A stretch of DNA of 64,000 nt. It comes from Sulfurospirillum sp. UBA2217 (lineage in GTDB: Bacteria; Campylobacterota; Campylobacteria; Campylobacterales; Sulfurospirillaceae). This document shows, piece after piece, positions 19,086-27,427 of this stretch (its first letter is position 1; every line of letters starts with the position of its first letter). The notes below the pieces were generated by a model. It did not search any database. It was not told the origin of the DNA and saw only the letters and a program-made list of their open reading frames with translations. The stretch lies in contig DCUJ01000004.1 of assembly GCA_002328495.1 (NCBI GenBank), positions 163,570 through 227,569 of the forward strand. Direction: 5' to 3'. Made by a program: the position numbers and the translations under genes.

Positions 19086-19523
19086 CTATTTGACTTCAAC
19101 GATAAATTTAGTGCCACGAATGCCAACTGTACCTTCGGGAATTTTGAACTCAAATGCTTCAGGAGCGAGGGTTCCAATTTTTCCAGATTCAAATAAAGCC
19201 GTACCTTTGTTCATATAAAGATCAAATTTAAATTGTTTTTCAAGAGGTTTGAAGGTAAATTCTTCAATGACCAAATGGCTTTTTTCCCCCAAAGAGAGAA
19301 CACTGCCGTCATGGAAAATAACACCAACACTGCTTTTCTCTCCCGTGATAACGATATCATTTTTTAAAAGCTGATCACGTTGTTTGAGTGGGGTGATGGT
19401 TGTATTTCGTTTGAGGGTGACCGTACCTTCCGTATGCTTGACAATGGCAATCTCATCATTAGAGAAAGCACTAAGACTCAGTAGAAAACTAAAAAAAAGA
19501 GACATCCCCAACCATCGTTTCAT
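19086..19523 (-). CDS. FecR-domain periplasmic protein
   Basis: 145 residues from the ATG at 19523, which has AAGGAG at ideal distance; the in-frame extension upstream lacks a site. A signal peptide (to about residue 22) is followed by a FecR domain: EGTVTLKRN, DGSVLSLGEKSHLVIEEF and EGTVGIRGTKF. The short, single-domain form is typical of FecR proteins encoded beside CHASE2 sensors, not of iron-citrate FecR, and there is no sigma factor nearby. First gene of the operon. Confidence 0.82.
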   Translation of the reverse strand: MKRWLGMSLFFSFLLSLSAFSNDEIAIVKHTEGTVTLKRNTTITPLKQRDQLLKNDIVITGEKSSVGVIFHDGSVLSLGEKSHLVIEEFTFKPLEKQFKFDLYMNKGTALFESGKIGTLAPEAFEFKIPEGTVGIRGTKFIVEVK

Positions 19524-19586
19524 GGAAACTCCTTGAAAAAGTATTGGAGATGATTTTAGCACAATTTAGTGCCAAAAGAAGCTAGT

Positions 19587-19982
19587 TTAAGTGCGTGGAG
19601 TTACCAAATCTTTTGCCCATGTTTCCATAAGAGTATGCAACTCTTCTTTGGGTGCTTCGATAAACTCTATGATGAAAGCATCTTCTAATTCACAAATGCC
19701 AATGCTTCGAGGTCGTACAGCTAAAATTTTAGTCGTTGGAATAGCCGTTCCAAAACAAAAGATGACATTTTGCGCATCCTTAAGTCCTACCATAATCTCA
19801 CCGTTTAGGGCTTTAGTATGGGCATAATGATCAAATACAGCAATTAAACGTGCAACGGGGTGTGCTTCAATTTTAGCTTTAAAATACTCTACAATTTGAG
19901 GAACGTTGGCGTAAGCAATTTCATCTTTATTGAGGGTAAGAGTATAAACAGGGTATTTGTCCATAAAGGTTGTTTTTTTCAT
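19587..19982 (-). CDS. Conserved small soluble protein, paralogue of 6410-6799
   Basis: 131 residues, paralogous along its full length to the protein beside cydAB (shared FMDKYPV, IEAHPVA, FDHYAHTK, VFCFG, ILAVRPRSIG, EAPKEELH). Possibly DUF6858. It starts 9 bp after the TDT transporter gene and is probably cotranscribed with it. Having one copy with a terminal oxidase and one with an anion/tellurite-type transporter suggests a shared accessory role, but this is inference only. Confidence 0.65.
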   Translation of the reverse strand: MKKTTFMDKYPVYTLTLNKDEIAYANVPQIVEYFKAKIEAHPVARLIAVFDHYAHTKALNGEIMVGLKDAQNVIFCFGTAIPTTKILAVRPRSIGICELEDAFIIEFIEAPKEELHTLMETWAKDLVTPRT

Positions 19983-19991
19983 TGTTTTTCC

Positions 19992-20960
19992 TTATTCTTG
20001 AATACAGATTTCGCCTTTTTGCATGTGCAAAAGGGTTTGGTAGATGACAATAGCGATGATGAGCGTTGTTACAGCTATCATGATGTACGAGAAAACGAGT
20101 GTAAACGTATCGTGGGAGTGGTGGTGCATCAGCATCGAAGCAATCGCCATGGCAGCAAGAGGGAAGACAAATGCCCACCATGAGATGAAAAACTTGATTT
20201 TGACAAAGTTTTTATACATAAAGCCTATGAGCAGTGTAAAGAAAACGGCAAGGTTAAACAAAATGTCAGCAAATACATCAAAGCTTTCAAACATTTTGAT
20301 GTACGCGATAAAACCAACCGCAGGAGGTGCGATAAGGATAAACATTGTTGGCATAAACTTGACCACAAGTTGATGGTGGAAAATGATGCGGTTGAGCAAA
20401 ATGGCAAATAAAATCATCCAAAAAAAGATACCCGAAGAGAAAAAATACATCAACAATCCTTGCGGTGCGAATCCAACACCTGCAACAGGCACTAACACGT
20501 TTCCTACGATGGGGATGAACCAAGCTGGATTGGAGTGGGAGAGCTCTTGATTGTGATTAATCCAAAAAGCGATGGTGTGCATGGTAAGGTAAAAATGCAA
20601 AGCCGTTGCTGGATACCAAAAAGCAGCTGAAATACTAGGATAAGGCTCTTTGTAAATGATGGCTAACATCAGCATAGAAATGGAAACGGCTGCAAAAAAG
20701 TTGATGCGAACGGGATGCGCAAATTCGTTTTTCACCGCCATTGGGTAACGCAAAAACTTCGTTACATATACGGTTGAGACGATGAGGAAAAGGAAGGTTG
20801 TAATCCCCATTAAAGCCGTACCAATTAGCGAGGGAAAGGCGAGCCACAGAGCTGCTTTTTGGTACATAATGGTAAGTCCGCTCATGCCCATAACGATGGC
20901 GTACATCATAATAGGAAAAAATTTTAATCTGTTTTGTTCAGGTATTGGTGTGTCTTGCAT
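19992..20960 (-). CDS. TDT/SLAC1-TehA-family transporter
   Basis: About 322 residues with ten hydrophobic segments, starting MQDTPIPEQNRLKFFPIMMY and containing MGMSGLTIMYQK, matching the TDT family (TehA, SLAC1 anion channel, Mae1). Such proteins move anions or C4-dicarboxylates, or confer tellurite or sulfite tolerance; the substrate here is unknown. I use the ATG at 20960 behind AGGGG rather than a further upstream start. Divergent from the DUF134 gene. Confidence 0.78.
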   Translation of the reverse strand: MQDTPIPEQNRLKFFPIMMYAIVMGMSGLTIMYQKAALWLAFPSLIGTALMGITTFLFLIVSTVYVTKFLRYPMAVKNEFAHPVRINFFAAVSISMLMLAIIYKEPYPSISAAFWYPATALHFYLTMHTIAFWINHNQELSHSNPAWFIPIVGNVLVPVAGVGFAPQGLLMYFFSSGIFFWMILFAILLNRIIFHHQLVVKFMPTMFILIAPPAVGFIAYIKMFESFDVFADILFNLAVFFTLLIGFMYKNFVKIKFFISWWAFVFPLAAMAIASMLMHHHSHDTFTLVFSYIMIAVTTLIIAIVIYQTLLHMQKGEICIQE

Positions 20961-21068
20961 AATAACCCCTATTGATAAAAATAATAAGTGCAATCATACA
21001 CACTTTATGAACATATGTCAATAAAAATTTAGAATTTCTATGCTAAGATAGCACCAAAGGAGACCGTT

Positions 21069-21659
21069 ATGGGAAGACAAAAAATCATAAGAGAGTGTTC
21101 ATTTAAACCCGTATTTACTTGTTTTAGCCCCAATATAAAAAAAGAACAAGGGGTGATGGAACTTAACAGCGATGAGATGGAGGCTGTTTTTTTGATGGAT
21201 TATGAGGGGCTTTACCAAGAAGATGCTGCACTTAAGATGAACATCTCACGCCCGACACTTTCACGCATCGTCAAAAGTGCGCATCAAAAGATAGCAACCG
21301 CTTTAATTCGAGGCTACACCTTGCAGATACTGGAGGCAAAAGATAAATTGATCGTAGCCTTTCCCACCGCTCATCAAGAGGATTGGAACGCATGTTCCAA
21401 TACCGAAACCTACATTGCCTTAGCGCATGTTTATAATCAACGTATTGTCACTGTTACCTTTGTAATTAACCCTCTTTCTGACACACGCCTTAAACCCAGT
21501 ACCGTTTTAGCTACTTTTTTAAAAGAGCACGAAGTAACCTATTGGTTAAGTACTCAAGCAGGTGAGGGGCTGAAAAATGCTCTCTTAGCCAAAGGGATTT
21601 TTTATAAAAAAATTACACCACCCTTATCGTACGAAAGTATCCCTAGACTTTTTTGCTGA
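21069..21659 (+). CDS. DUF134 HTH protein fused to NifX/NifB-like domain
   Basis: 196 residues. The N-terminal half (GRQKIIREC..., then MELNSDEMEAVFLMDYEGLYQEDAA and NISRPTLSRIVKSA) is a DUF134 helix-turn-helix domain. The C-terminal half (KLIVAFPTAHQEDW... TYWLSTQAGEGLKNALLAKGI) looks like a dinitrogenase FeMo-cofactor biosynthesis domain, which binds Fe-S/Mo clusters. RBS AAAGGAG. It sits between the TDT transporter (divergent) and the modE operon; regulation by a Mo- or Fe-S ligand is plausible but not shown. Confidence 0.75.
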   Translation: MGRQKIIRECSFKPVFTCFSPNIKKEQGVMELNSDEMEAVFLMDYEGLYQEDAALKMNISRPTLSRIVKSAHQKIATALIRGYTLQILEAKDKLIVAFPTAHQEDWNACSNTETYIALAHVYNQRIVTVTFVINPLSDTRLKPSTVLATFLKEHEVTYWLSTQAGEGLKNALLAKGIFYKKITPPLSYESIPRLFC

Positions 21660-21678
21660 TGAATTTTTGAACAACCAA

Positions 21679-21705
21679 GCGTTATATCTTTTAAGGTTAT
21701 AACGC
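21679..21705. promoter_or_regulatory. ModE-type operator before modE
   Basis: Inverted repeat GCGTTATA-N11-TATAACGC, close to the known ModE box (CGTTATAT...ATAACG). A further half-site AAGCGTTAT recurs at 21719-21727, in the same orientation as the left arm. The site is about 50-70 bp before the modE ATG at 21752, so ModE probably represses its own molybdate operon when molybdate is plentiful. Confidence 0.7.
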
Positions 21706-21751
21706 TATACTTCTGCCAAGCGTTATGTACTTAAACTATATAAGGAATAAA

Positions 21752-22519
21752 ATGTTAGGTGTCATGCAATTTGATAAACCTGAACTGCTTGAAAAACGCA
21801 TTCGTTTACTAGAAGCCATTGGTGAGTTTGGCTCCATCAGCAGTGCGGCGAAAAAAGTAGGGCTTAGTTACAAGGCATCATGGGAAGCGGTGGATACCAT
21901 GAACAATCTTTCCCAAAGCCCTTTGGTCGTAAAAGTTACGGGAGGCAGTGGAGGAGGTGGAACGACGCTTACAGCACTTGGGCAAGAGATGGTCAAAAAC
22001 TATGGCATCTTAAAGCATGAGTATGAGCGGTTTATTGCTACGCTCTCTAGCGTTTCTCAATTCAATGTTGAACACATTAAAAACTTACAAAGGATAGCTA
22101 TGCAGATTAGTGCGCGCAATCAGCTGATGGGAAAAATCGGCGAGATAAAACAAGCCAAGGTCAATGCGGAGGTACATATCGTACTTAAAAGTGGGGTTGT
22201 TTTAGTTTCTACCATTACCAACTCTGCGGTTGAAGAGATGGGGTTACATGTAGGGGATGAAGTGGTGGGTATCATCAAAGCGTCATCGGTACTTTTGGCG
22301 CAGAGTGATGACATTGTAACGAGCGCGCGCAATAAACTTAAAGGCACAGTACGTGATATCAAGTTTGGCGATGTCAATGCGCAAGTGAGTGTGGATGTAG
22401 GTGAAAATGATGTAGTGGTGGCAACCATTACCACAGAATCTGTGAAACGATTAGGGTTTAATGTAGGCTCTAACGTGTGTGCGATTATCAAATCGAGCAG
22501 TATTATCATTGGTAAATAA
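21752..22519 (+). CDS. modE: Molybdate-responsive regulator ModE
   Basis: 255 residues. N-terminal winged helix-turn-helix (GEFGSISSAAKKVGLSYKAS, then WEAVDTMNNL) and two C-terminal Mop/TOBE domains, each with the ARN-L-GKI and ITTESVKRLG-type repeats that bind oxyanion. Dimeric ModE binds DNA when loaded with molybdate. The start at 21752 has AAGGA 5 bp upstream; in-frame ATG at 21725 is less likely. Leads the Mo operon, 9 bp before modA. Confidence 0.92.
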   Translation: MLGVMQFDKPELLEKRIRLLEAIGEFGSISSAAKKVGLSYKASWEAVDTMNNLSQSPLVVKVTGGSGGGGTTLTALGQEMVKNYGILKHEYERFIATLSSVSQFNVEHIKNLQRIAMQISARNQLMGKIGEIKQAKVNAEVHIVLKSGVVLVSTITNSAVEEMGLHVGDEVVGIIKASSVLLAQSDDIVTSARNKLKGTVRDIKFGDVNAQVSVDVGENDVVVATITTESVKRLGFNVGSNVCAIIKSSSIIIGK

Positions 22520-22528
22520 GGAGAAGTC

Positions 22529-23278
22529 ATGTTAAAAGTCTTTTTAGCGAGTGTTGTTTTAAGTGCAAGTTTATGGGCAGGGGATATCCGTGTGGCGGTG
22601 GCTGCGAATTTGGCGGATGTGATTGAGGTTTTAAAAGTGGAATTTGCGAAGAGCAATCCCTCCATTAAAGTCGATACCGTTTTGGGGGCAAGTGGTAAGT
22701 TTACAGCGCAAATTAAAAGTGGTGCTCCGTTTGATGTGTTCATCAGTGCGGATATGCAGTTTCCAGAGGCTCTTTACAAAGAAAATATAGCGGTAACGAA
22801 GCCTGTCGTGTACGCCAGTGGAGCACTAGCCATGATGAGTGTGCGAGGGCTTGATTTGGGCAAGGGGTTAGGTGTTGTAGCCGATAAGAAGGTTGAAAAA
22901 ATTGCCCTTGCCAATCCAAAAACAGCACCTTACGGTGCAGCGACAGTTGAGGCATTGAAACAAAAGGGACTTTATGAGATGGCTGAGTCAAAACTGGTGT
23001 ATGGGGAGAGTATTTCTCATACGGTCTCTTTTGCCATTACCGCAGCGGATATTGGTTTTGTGAATGCATCGGCATTTTATGGTGAGAAGATGAAACAGTA
23101 TGTTGAAGGCAAGGATTGGGTCAAGGTTGATCCTTCGCTTTATGCACCAATTAATCAGGGTATTGTTCTGTTAAAACAAGCACAAAACAATGCTGAGGCG
23201 AAAGCGTTTTATGACTTTGTGTTAAGCGGCAAAGCGAAACAAATCTTCAAAAATTATGGTTATTTAGTGAATGAATAG
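22529..23278 (+). CDS. modA: Molybdate-binding protein ModA (1)
   Basis: 249 residues: signal peptide to about ASLWA, then the ModA pattern AVAANLADVIEVL, LGASGKFTAQIKSGAPFDVFISAD (split here) and NPKTAPYGAAT. It captures molybdate or tungstate in the periplasm for the ModBC importer. The stop overlaps the next gene. Confidence 0.92.
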   Translation: MLKVFLASVVLSASLWAGDIRVAVAANLADVIEVLKVEFAKSNPSIKVDTVLGASGKFTAQIKSGAPFDVFISADMQFPEALYKENIAVTKPVVYASGALAMMSVRGLDLGKGLGVVADKKVEKIALANPKTAPYGAATVEALKQKGLYEMAESKLVYGESISHTVSFAITAADIGFVNASAFYGEKMKQYVEGKDWVKVDPSLYAPINQGIVLLKQAQNNAEAKAFYDFVLSGKAKQIFKNYGYLVNE

Positions 23279-23672
23279 GCTAGAAGCGATTGTCACCAAG
23301 ATTGAAGGGGAGCAGAATCTTCACATCATTGGCTTTGATTTTCAAGGGATACGCCTTAGCATGATGGGGCTTGACTTACCTTTGGGGCTAGAAGTTGGCT
23401 CCAAAGTTGTTTTAGGTGCAAAGCCCTCTCATATTGCTTTGGCAAAAAATCTCAGCGGTGAACTGAGTTATTCTAACCAGATAAAAGCCAGTATTGCGAG
23501 TATTGAAGAGGGTAGATTGCTGTGCAGTATCGTTTTACATGTAAAGGGTGTTACCCTTCAAAGCTTCATTACCCAAACATCCTTTAAACGCATAGGCTTA
23601 CATGTAAACGATGAGGTTACTTTACTCATCAAAGCCAGTGAGCTTTTTGTGTTGGAGGTGTGCGATGTTTGA
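23271..23672 (+). CDS. Stand-alone Mop/TOBE-domain molybdate-binding protein
   Basis: 133 residues made of two TOBE-like repeats, without ABC or HTH domains; both repeats end like ModC and ModE Mop domains (FITQTSFKRIGLHVNDEVTLLIKASELFVLE). It may store or buffer molybdate, or serve as a detached ligand-binding module for the transporter. Starts inside modA (8-bp overlap) and overlaps modB. Contains two perfect TTACATGTAA palindromes only 63 bp apart (23535, 23598), encoding LHVK and LHVN. Confidence 0.8.
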   Translation: MNRLEAIVTKIEGEQNLHIIGFDFQGIRLSMMGLDLPLGLEVGSKVVLGAKPSHIALAKNLSGELSYSNQIKASIASIEEGRLLCSIVLHVKGVTLQSFITQTSFKRIGLHVNDEVTLLIKASELFVLEVCDV

Positions 23673-24363
23673 AGCACTTTTACATCTTGAGTTCACACCG
23701 TTTTTACTCTCGTTCAAACTAGCAAGCATTACAACGGCTATTTTGTTTAGCATCTCATTGTTTATTGCGTGGAATCTTTCACAAACGCAGTCTCGTTACA
23801 AGCCTATTATCGAAGCGATTACGGCATTACCTATCGTTTTGCCCCCTTCTGTTTTAGGCTTTTATATTCTGTTTGCGTTGTCTCACAATTCTCCCATTGG
23901 GGCATTTTTCTATGACTATTTTGGCATCAAAATGGTGTTTAATTTTACAGGCTTAGTGATAGCCAGTTGTTTTTACTCTTTACCTTTTATGGTTCAGCCG
24001 TTGCAAAGTGGTTTTGAAGCATTACCAAAAAATATGCTTGAAGCCTCGTACATTGCAGGAAAAAGTAAGCTTACGACTCTTTTTATGGTGGCTTTACCCA
24101 ACATTAAACCCTCTTTAATGACCGCCATTGTTATCACCTTTGCACATACGGTGGGGGAGTTTGGGGTCGTGTTGATGGTGGGTGGAAGCATACCAGGGCA
24201 AACCAAAGTGGCATCCGTGGCAATTTATGAAATGGTGGAAATTATGGATTATACGAGTGCGCATATTTACAGTGGAATTATGGTGCTTTTAAGCTTTTTG
24301 GTACTGTTGTGTGTCTATGTTTTTAACCGAAAACAAGCTCATCGTATCGGAGGCATTGCATGA
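23665..24363 (+). CDS. modB: Molybdate ABC permease ModB (1)
   Basis: 232 residues from the ATG at 23665, which has TTGGAG upstream and overlaps the previous gene by 8 bp. Five or six membrane helices and the coupling-helix region EASYIAGKSKLTTLFMVALPNIKP, with GEFGVVLMVGGSIPGQT typical of ModB. Works with ModA(1) and ModC. Overlaps modC by 4 bp. Confidence 0.92.
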   Translation: MFEALLHLEFTPFLLSFKLASITTAILFSISLFIAWNLSQTQSRYKPIIEAITALPIVLPPSVLGFYILFALSHNSPIGAFFYDYFGIKMVFNFTGLVIASCFYSLPFMVQPLQSGFEALPKNMLEASYIAGKSKLTTLFMVALPNIKPSLMTAIVITFAHTVGEFGVVLMVGGSIPGQTKVASVAIYEMVEIMDYTSAHIYSGIMVLLSFLVLLCVYVFNRKQAHRIGGIA

Positions 24364-25220
24364 TAGAATTGGATGTTTCAAAAGAGCTCTTAGGCTCTTT
24401 AGGAAAAATGGATTTACATGTAAAGCTTTCCATCGATTCCCAGAGTTTTGTTGCGCTAAGCGGTCAAAGTGGTAGCGGGAAAACGACGTTGCTACGTATC
24501 TTAGCAGGGCTTGAAAGTGCGCAAGGGCGCATTGTGGTGGATGATGAAGTGTGGTTAGATGAAAAGCACGCAATACCTCCTCAAAAAAGAGGCATCGGTT
24601 TTGTCTTTCAAGACTACGCACTTTTTCCCAATATGAGTGTCATGGAAAATCTTTTGTTTGTCAAAAAAGACACGACGCTTGCAAAGCATTTGCTTGAAAT
24701 GACGGAGCTTTTGGAACTGGCTCATCGCTCTGTGATGAGTTTATCGGGTGGGCAAAAACAGCGGGTAAGTTTGTGTCGTGCGATGATGAATCGTCCGAAA
24801 CTTTTGCTGATGGATGAGCCACTCTCCGCCCTTGACCCTTCCATGCGCACCAAACTTCAACATGAGATTTTGACCTTGCATAAAGAGTTTGAAACGACGA
24901 CGATTATGGTGAGTCATGACCCTAGCGAGATTTATCGTCTCAGCAATCGTGTGATGGTTCTCTCACAAGGAAAAGTGATTCAAGATGGTGATGCGAAAGA
25001 TGTGTTGCTTCGTACGCAAGGGAGTCAAAAGTTTGCCTTTGAGGGTGAGCTTTTAGACATTGTCAAAGTCGATGTGATTTATATCGCTATTGTCTCCATC
25101 GGTCAGCAAATCGTTGAAATTGTTTTAGATGAGAGTGAAGCAAACGCTTTACATGTAGGTTCCATGGTGAGTGTGAGTACCAAAGCCTTTGCGCCTATTA
25201 TTCAACATTTGAAAAGGTAA
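24360..25220 (+). CDS. modC: Molybdate ABC ATPase ModC
   Basis: 286 residues. Walker A GQSGSGKTT (35-43), Q-loop FVFQDYALFPNM, signature LSGGQKQR, Walker B LLLMDEP, switch His in MVSHDPSE. A C-terminal TOBE region follows but is short compared with E. coli ModC. It is the only ATPase in the locus although two binding protein/permease pairs are present. TTTACATGTAAA at 24413 encodes LHVK. Confidence 0.93.
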   Translation: MIELDVSKELLGSLGKMDLHVKLSIDSQSFVALSGQSGSGKTTLLRILAGLESAQGRIVVDDEVWLDEKHAIPPQKRGIGFVFQDYALFPNMSVMENLLFVKKDTTLAKHLLEMTELLELAHRSVMSLSGGQKQRVSLCRAMMNRPKLLLMDEPLSALDPSMRTKLQHEILTLHKEFETTTIMVSHDPSEIYRLSNRVMVLSQGKVIQDGDAKDVLLRTQGSQKFAFEGELLDIVKVDVIYIAIVSIGQQIVEIVLDESEANALHVGSMVSVSTKAFAPIIQHLKR

Positions 25221-25223
25221 AAC

Positions 25224-25937
25224 ATGAAAAAAACAGTCATGGGCATTTTAGCCCTTTTGATGGGCACATTGGTGTGTGCAGATAGTTTAAAAATAGCGGT
25301 AGCAGGAGGGTATAAAAAACCCATGCAAGAAGTGTTAAAAGCCTATGAAGAGGCGCATCCTAAAGTCGATGCGATGTATGGCAATATGGCACAGATTTTT
25401 GCCCATGCCAAGCAAGAAGAAGTGGCATTGGTCATCGGCGATAAGAAATTTTTAGAAGCGCAAAAAGAAGTTGGATTTGTGCGGTATCAAGAGATTGGCT
25501 TGGGGCGTGCAGTTATCATTTATGCTAAAGGTATGCGTTTGGAAAATGCTTTGGATATTGACAAAGAGAGTATTCAAAAGATAGCCATACCTGAGCCTAA
25601 AAAGGCGATATACGGCGATGCGGCGATGGAGTTTTTCAACAACACTAAACTTTACGATAAGGTTAAAGAAAAGCTTATGGTCGTAGCAACCGTTCCTCAA
25701 GTCACCACTTATGTGATGGCGCATGAAGTCGATATGGGTGTCGTTAATCTCACCGTAGCCCTTGATGCAGGGAACAAAATCGGTGGATTTGTGGAAATTC
25801 CATCTCACCTCTATAGCAAAATAGAGATTACCGCAGGGAGTCTTGGGGCGTGTGCAAAAGAGAAAAGCTGTGAAGAATTTTTAACATTCCTCTCCAGCCC
25901 AAAAGCTAAAGCAATATTTTCCAAATATGGACTTTAG
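25224..25937 (+). CDS. Molybdate/tungstate-type binding protein (ModA 2)
   Basis: 237 residues with signal peptide (to about LVCAD) and a diverged ModA fold: KIAVAGGYKKPMQEVLKAYEE, IPEPKKAIYGDAAMEFF. The first loop GASGKF is replaced by YGNMAQIF, so its ligand or affinity may differ from ModA 1; tungstate is one option. Two Cys near the C-terminus (ACAKEKSCEE) could form a disulphide. Followed, with overlap, by its own permease. Confidence 0.8.
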   Translation: MKKTVMGILALLMGTLVCADSLKIAVAGGYKKPMQEVLKAYEEAHPKVDAMYGNMAQIFAHAKQEEVALVIGDKKFLEAQKEVGFVRYQEIGLGRAVIIYAKGMRLENALDIDKESIQKIAIPEPKKAIYGDAAMEFFNNTKLYDKVKEKLMVVATVPQVTTYVMAHEVDMGVVNLTVALDAGNKIGGFVEIPSHLYSKIEITAGSLGACAKEKSCEEFLTFLSSPKAKAIFSKYGL

Positions 25938-26598
25938 TCTTATCGTTCCTCCGCTTTTGTTGAGTTTTAAAACGGTGGGATTTTCTTTGATACTTTTTAT
26001 CATTCTAGGAATCCCTCTGTCTTATCTTCTCTCCAAAGAGTCATTGCCTCATAAATGGCTTTGGGAGACGCTGGTGACCATTCCCCTTATCTTCCCTCCC
26101 ATTGCGATAGGTTTTTTACTCTTACTGCTTTTGGGCAAAAAAGGCTGGATTGGGTCTTATTTTTATACTTTCGATATTCGTTTTATTTTTGAGTTTAAAG
26201 GGTTGGTGATTGCTGGCTTTATCGCAGGACTTCCACTCATGGTCAAGCCCTTACAATCTGCCATCGAAGCGTTCCCCAAAGCCATTACTGAAGCGGCATA
26301 CACCAGTGGTAAAAGTAAGCTCCAAACTTTTGTATGGGTGATTTTGCCGTGTATCAAATCCAGTGTCATTGCGACCTTGTTGATTGCGAGTGCTAGGGCT
26401 TTGGGGGAAGTGGGGATAACGCTGATGCTTGGTGGCAATATTGTTGGTAAAACTGATACAATTTCGTTGGCGATTTACAATGCAGTGTTTGATGGGGATT
26501 ATGATTTGGCATTGGTGTTGTGCGGTGTGTTGATAGCTATCTCGGTAGTGGTTTTTATAGGGTTACATTATTTTCAAAAAAAACAAAAATTAGTATAA
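25927..26598 (+). CDS. Molybdate/tungstate-type ABC permease (ModB 2)
   Basis: 223 residues, ModB-like: EAAYTSGKSKLQTFVWVILPCIKS is the coupling-helix region and GEVGITLMLGGNIVGKT matches the ModB end motif. Overlaps the second binding-protein gene by 11 bp. No ATPase follows, so it presumably uses ModC encoded upstream. Confidence 0.85.
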   Translation: MDFSLIVPPLLLSFKTVGFSLILFIILGIPLSYLLSKESLPHKWLWETLVTIPLIFPPIAIGFLLLLLLGKKGWIGSYFYTFDIRFIFEFKGLVIAGFIAGLPLMVKPLQSAIEAFPKAITEAAYTSGKSKLQTFVWVILPCIKSSVIATLLIASARALGEVGITLMLGGNIVGKTDTISLAIYNAVFDGDYDLALVLCGVLIAISVVVFIGLHYFQKKQKLV

Positions 26599-26608
26599 GG
26601 TTTTTTCC

Positions 26609-27427
26609 ATGATGGATATGATTCGTGAAGATGTAGGTTTGATTGATGTGACGACCGTTGGGCTAGAGATTGGGGCGAAAAATGCCAAGATTACGTTTGC
26701 GACCAAAGAGCCTATCGTGGTATGTGGTGTGGAGTATGTCGATGAGATGTGCCGTCGTTTGGGGCTTAAAACACAGGCGTTCAAAGCATGTGGTGATCGA
26801 TTGGAAGCAAAAGAGGTCATCTTGATAGGCTATGGCAGAGCGGACGCGGCGCATAAGGCGTGGAAAGTATGTCAAAATATCTTAGAATTTCTCAGTGGCA
26901 TCGCCACAAAAACAGACCGTATGCTTTGCCTTGCACGTGAAGTCAATCCACACATTGAGCTTTTAACCACACGAAAAATTTTCCCACGCACCAAAGAGTT
27001 AGCCCTAAAAGCTGTCTATGCAGGTGGAGGAGCACATCATCGATTGGGACTTTATGATTCCATTTTGGTGTTTGACCAGCACCGTGCTTTTTTTGAAAAT
27101 GATGCGGCATTTGAGGCTCAGTTTGTGAAGATGAAACAAAAGTTTTTGGAGAAGAAAATCGTTGTGGAAGTCTCAAGTTTTGAAGAAGCGCGTTATGTTG
27201 CAACGTTGGGAGCGGATATCTTGCAGTGTGAAAAGATGAGTTTTGAAGCATTGGCACAGTGCGTAGCGCTTAAAACAGAATTTCCCACGCTTTTACTCTC
27301 AGCAACAGGGGGCATTGGGGAACACAACATTGTGGCGTATGCCAAAACGGGTGTTGATTTTATCGTGACTTCTTCGCCTTACCATGCAAGCCCGAGTGAC
27401 ATTAAAGTGGTGATTGAGCCTTTATAA
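26609..27427 (+). CDS. modD: ModD, nicotinate-nucleotide pyrophosphorylase-like protein
   Basis: 272 residues, homologous to quinolinate phosphoribosyltransferase (NadC): REDVGLIDVTT, TRKIFPRTKELALKAVYAGGG, HRLGLYDSILVFD and a C-terminal SATGGIGEHNIVAYAKTGVDFI. Encoded at the end of a mod operon, which is the defining context of ModD in Rhodobacter; its molybdenum role there is poorly understood. It could instead be a plain NadC, but a canonical nadC usually sits with nadA/nadB. Confidence 0.78.
   Translation: MMDMIREDVGLIDVTTVGLEIGAKNAKITFATKEPIVVCGVEYVDEMCRRLGLKTQAFKACGDRLEAKEVILIGYGRADAAHKAWKVCQNILEFLSGIATKTDRMLCLAREVNPHIELLTTRKIFPRTKELALKAVYAGGGAHHRLGLYDSILVFDQHRAFFENDAAFEAQFVKMKQKFLEKKIVVEVSSFEEARYVATLGADILQCEKMSFEALAQCVALKTEFPTLLLSATGGIGEHNIVAYAKTGVDFIVTSSPYHASPSDIKVVIEPL

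Noticed and set aside
22120..22743. Long minus-strand open frame within modE/modA
   Set aside because: Antisense to two well-supported genes, rich in Thr/Ser with no recognisable motif; a shadow frame. Similar antisense frames in the RND pump and elsewhere were dropped for the same reason.
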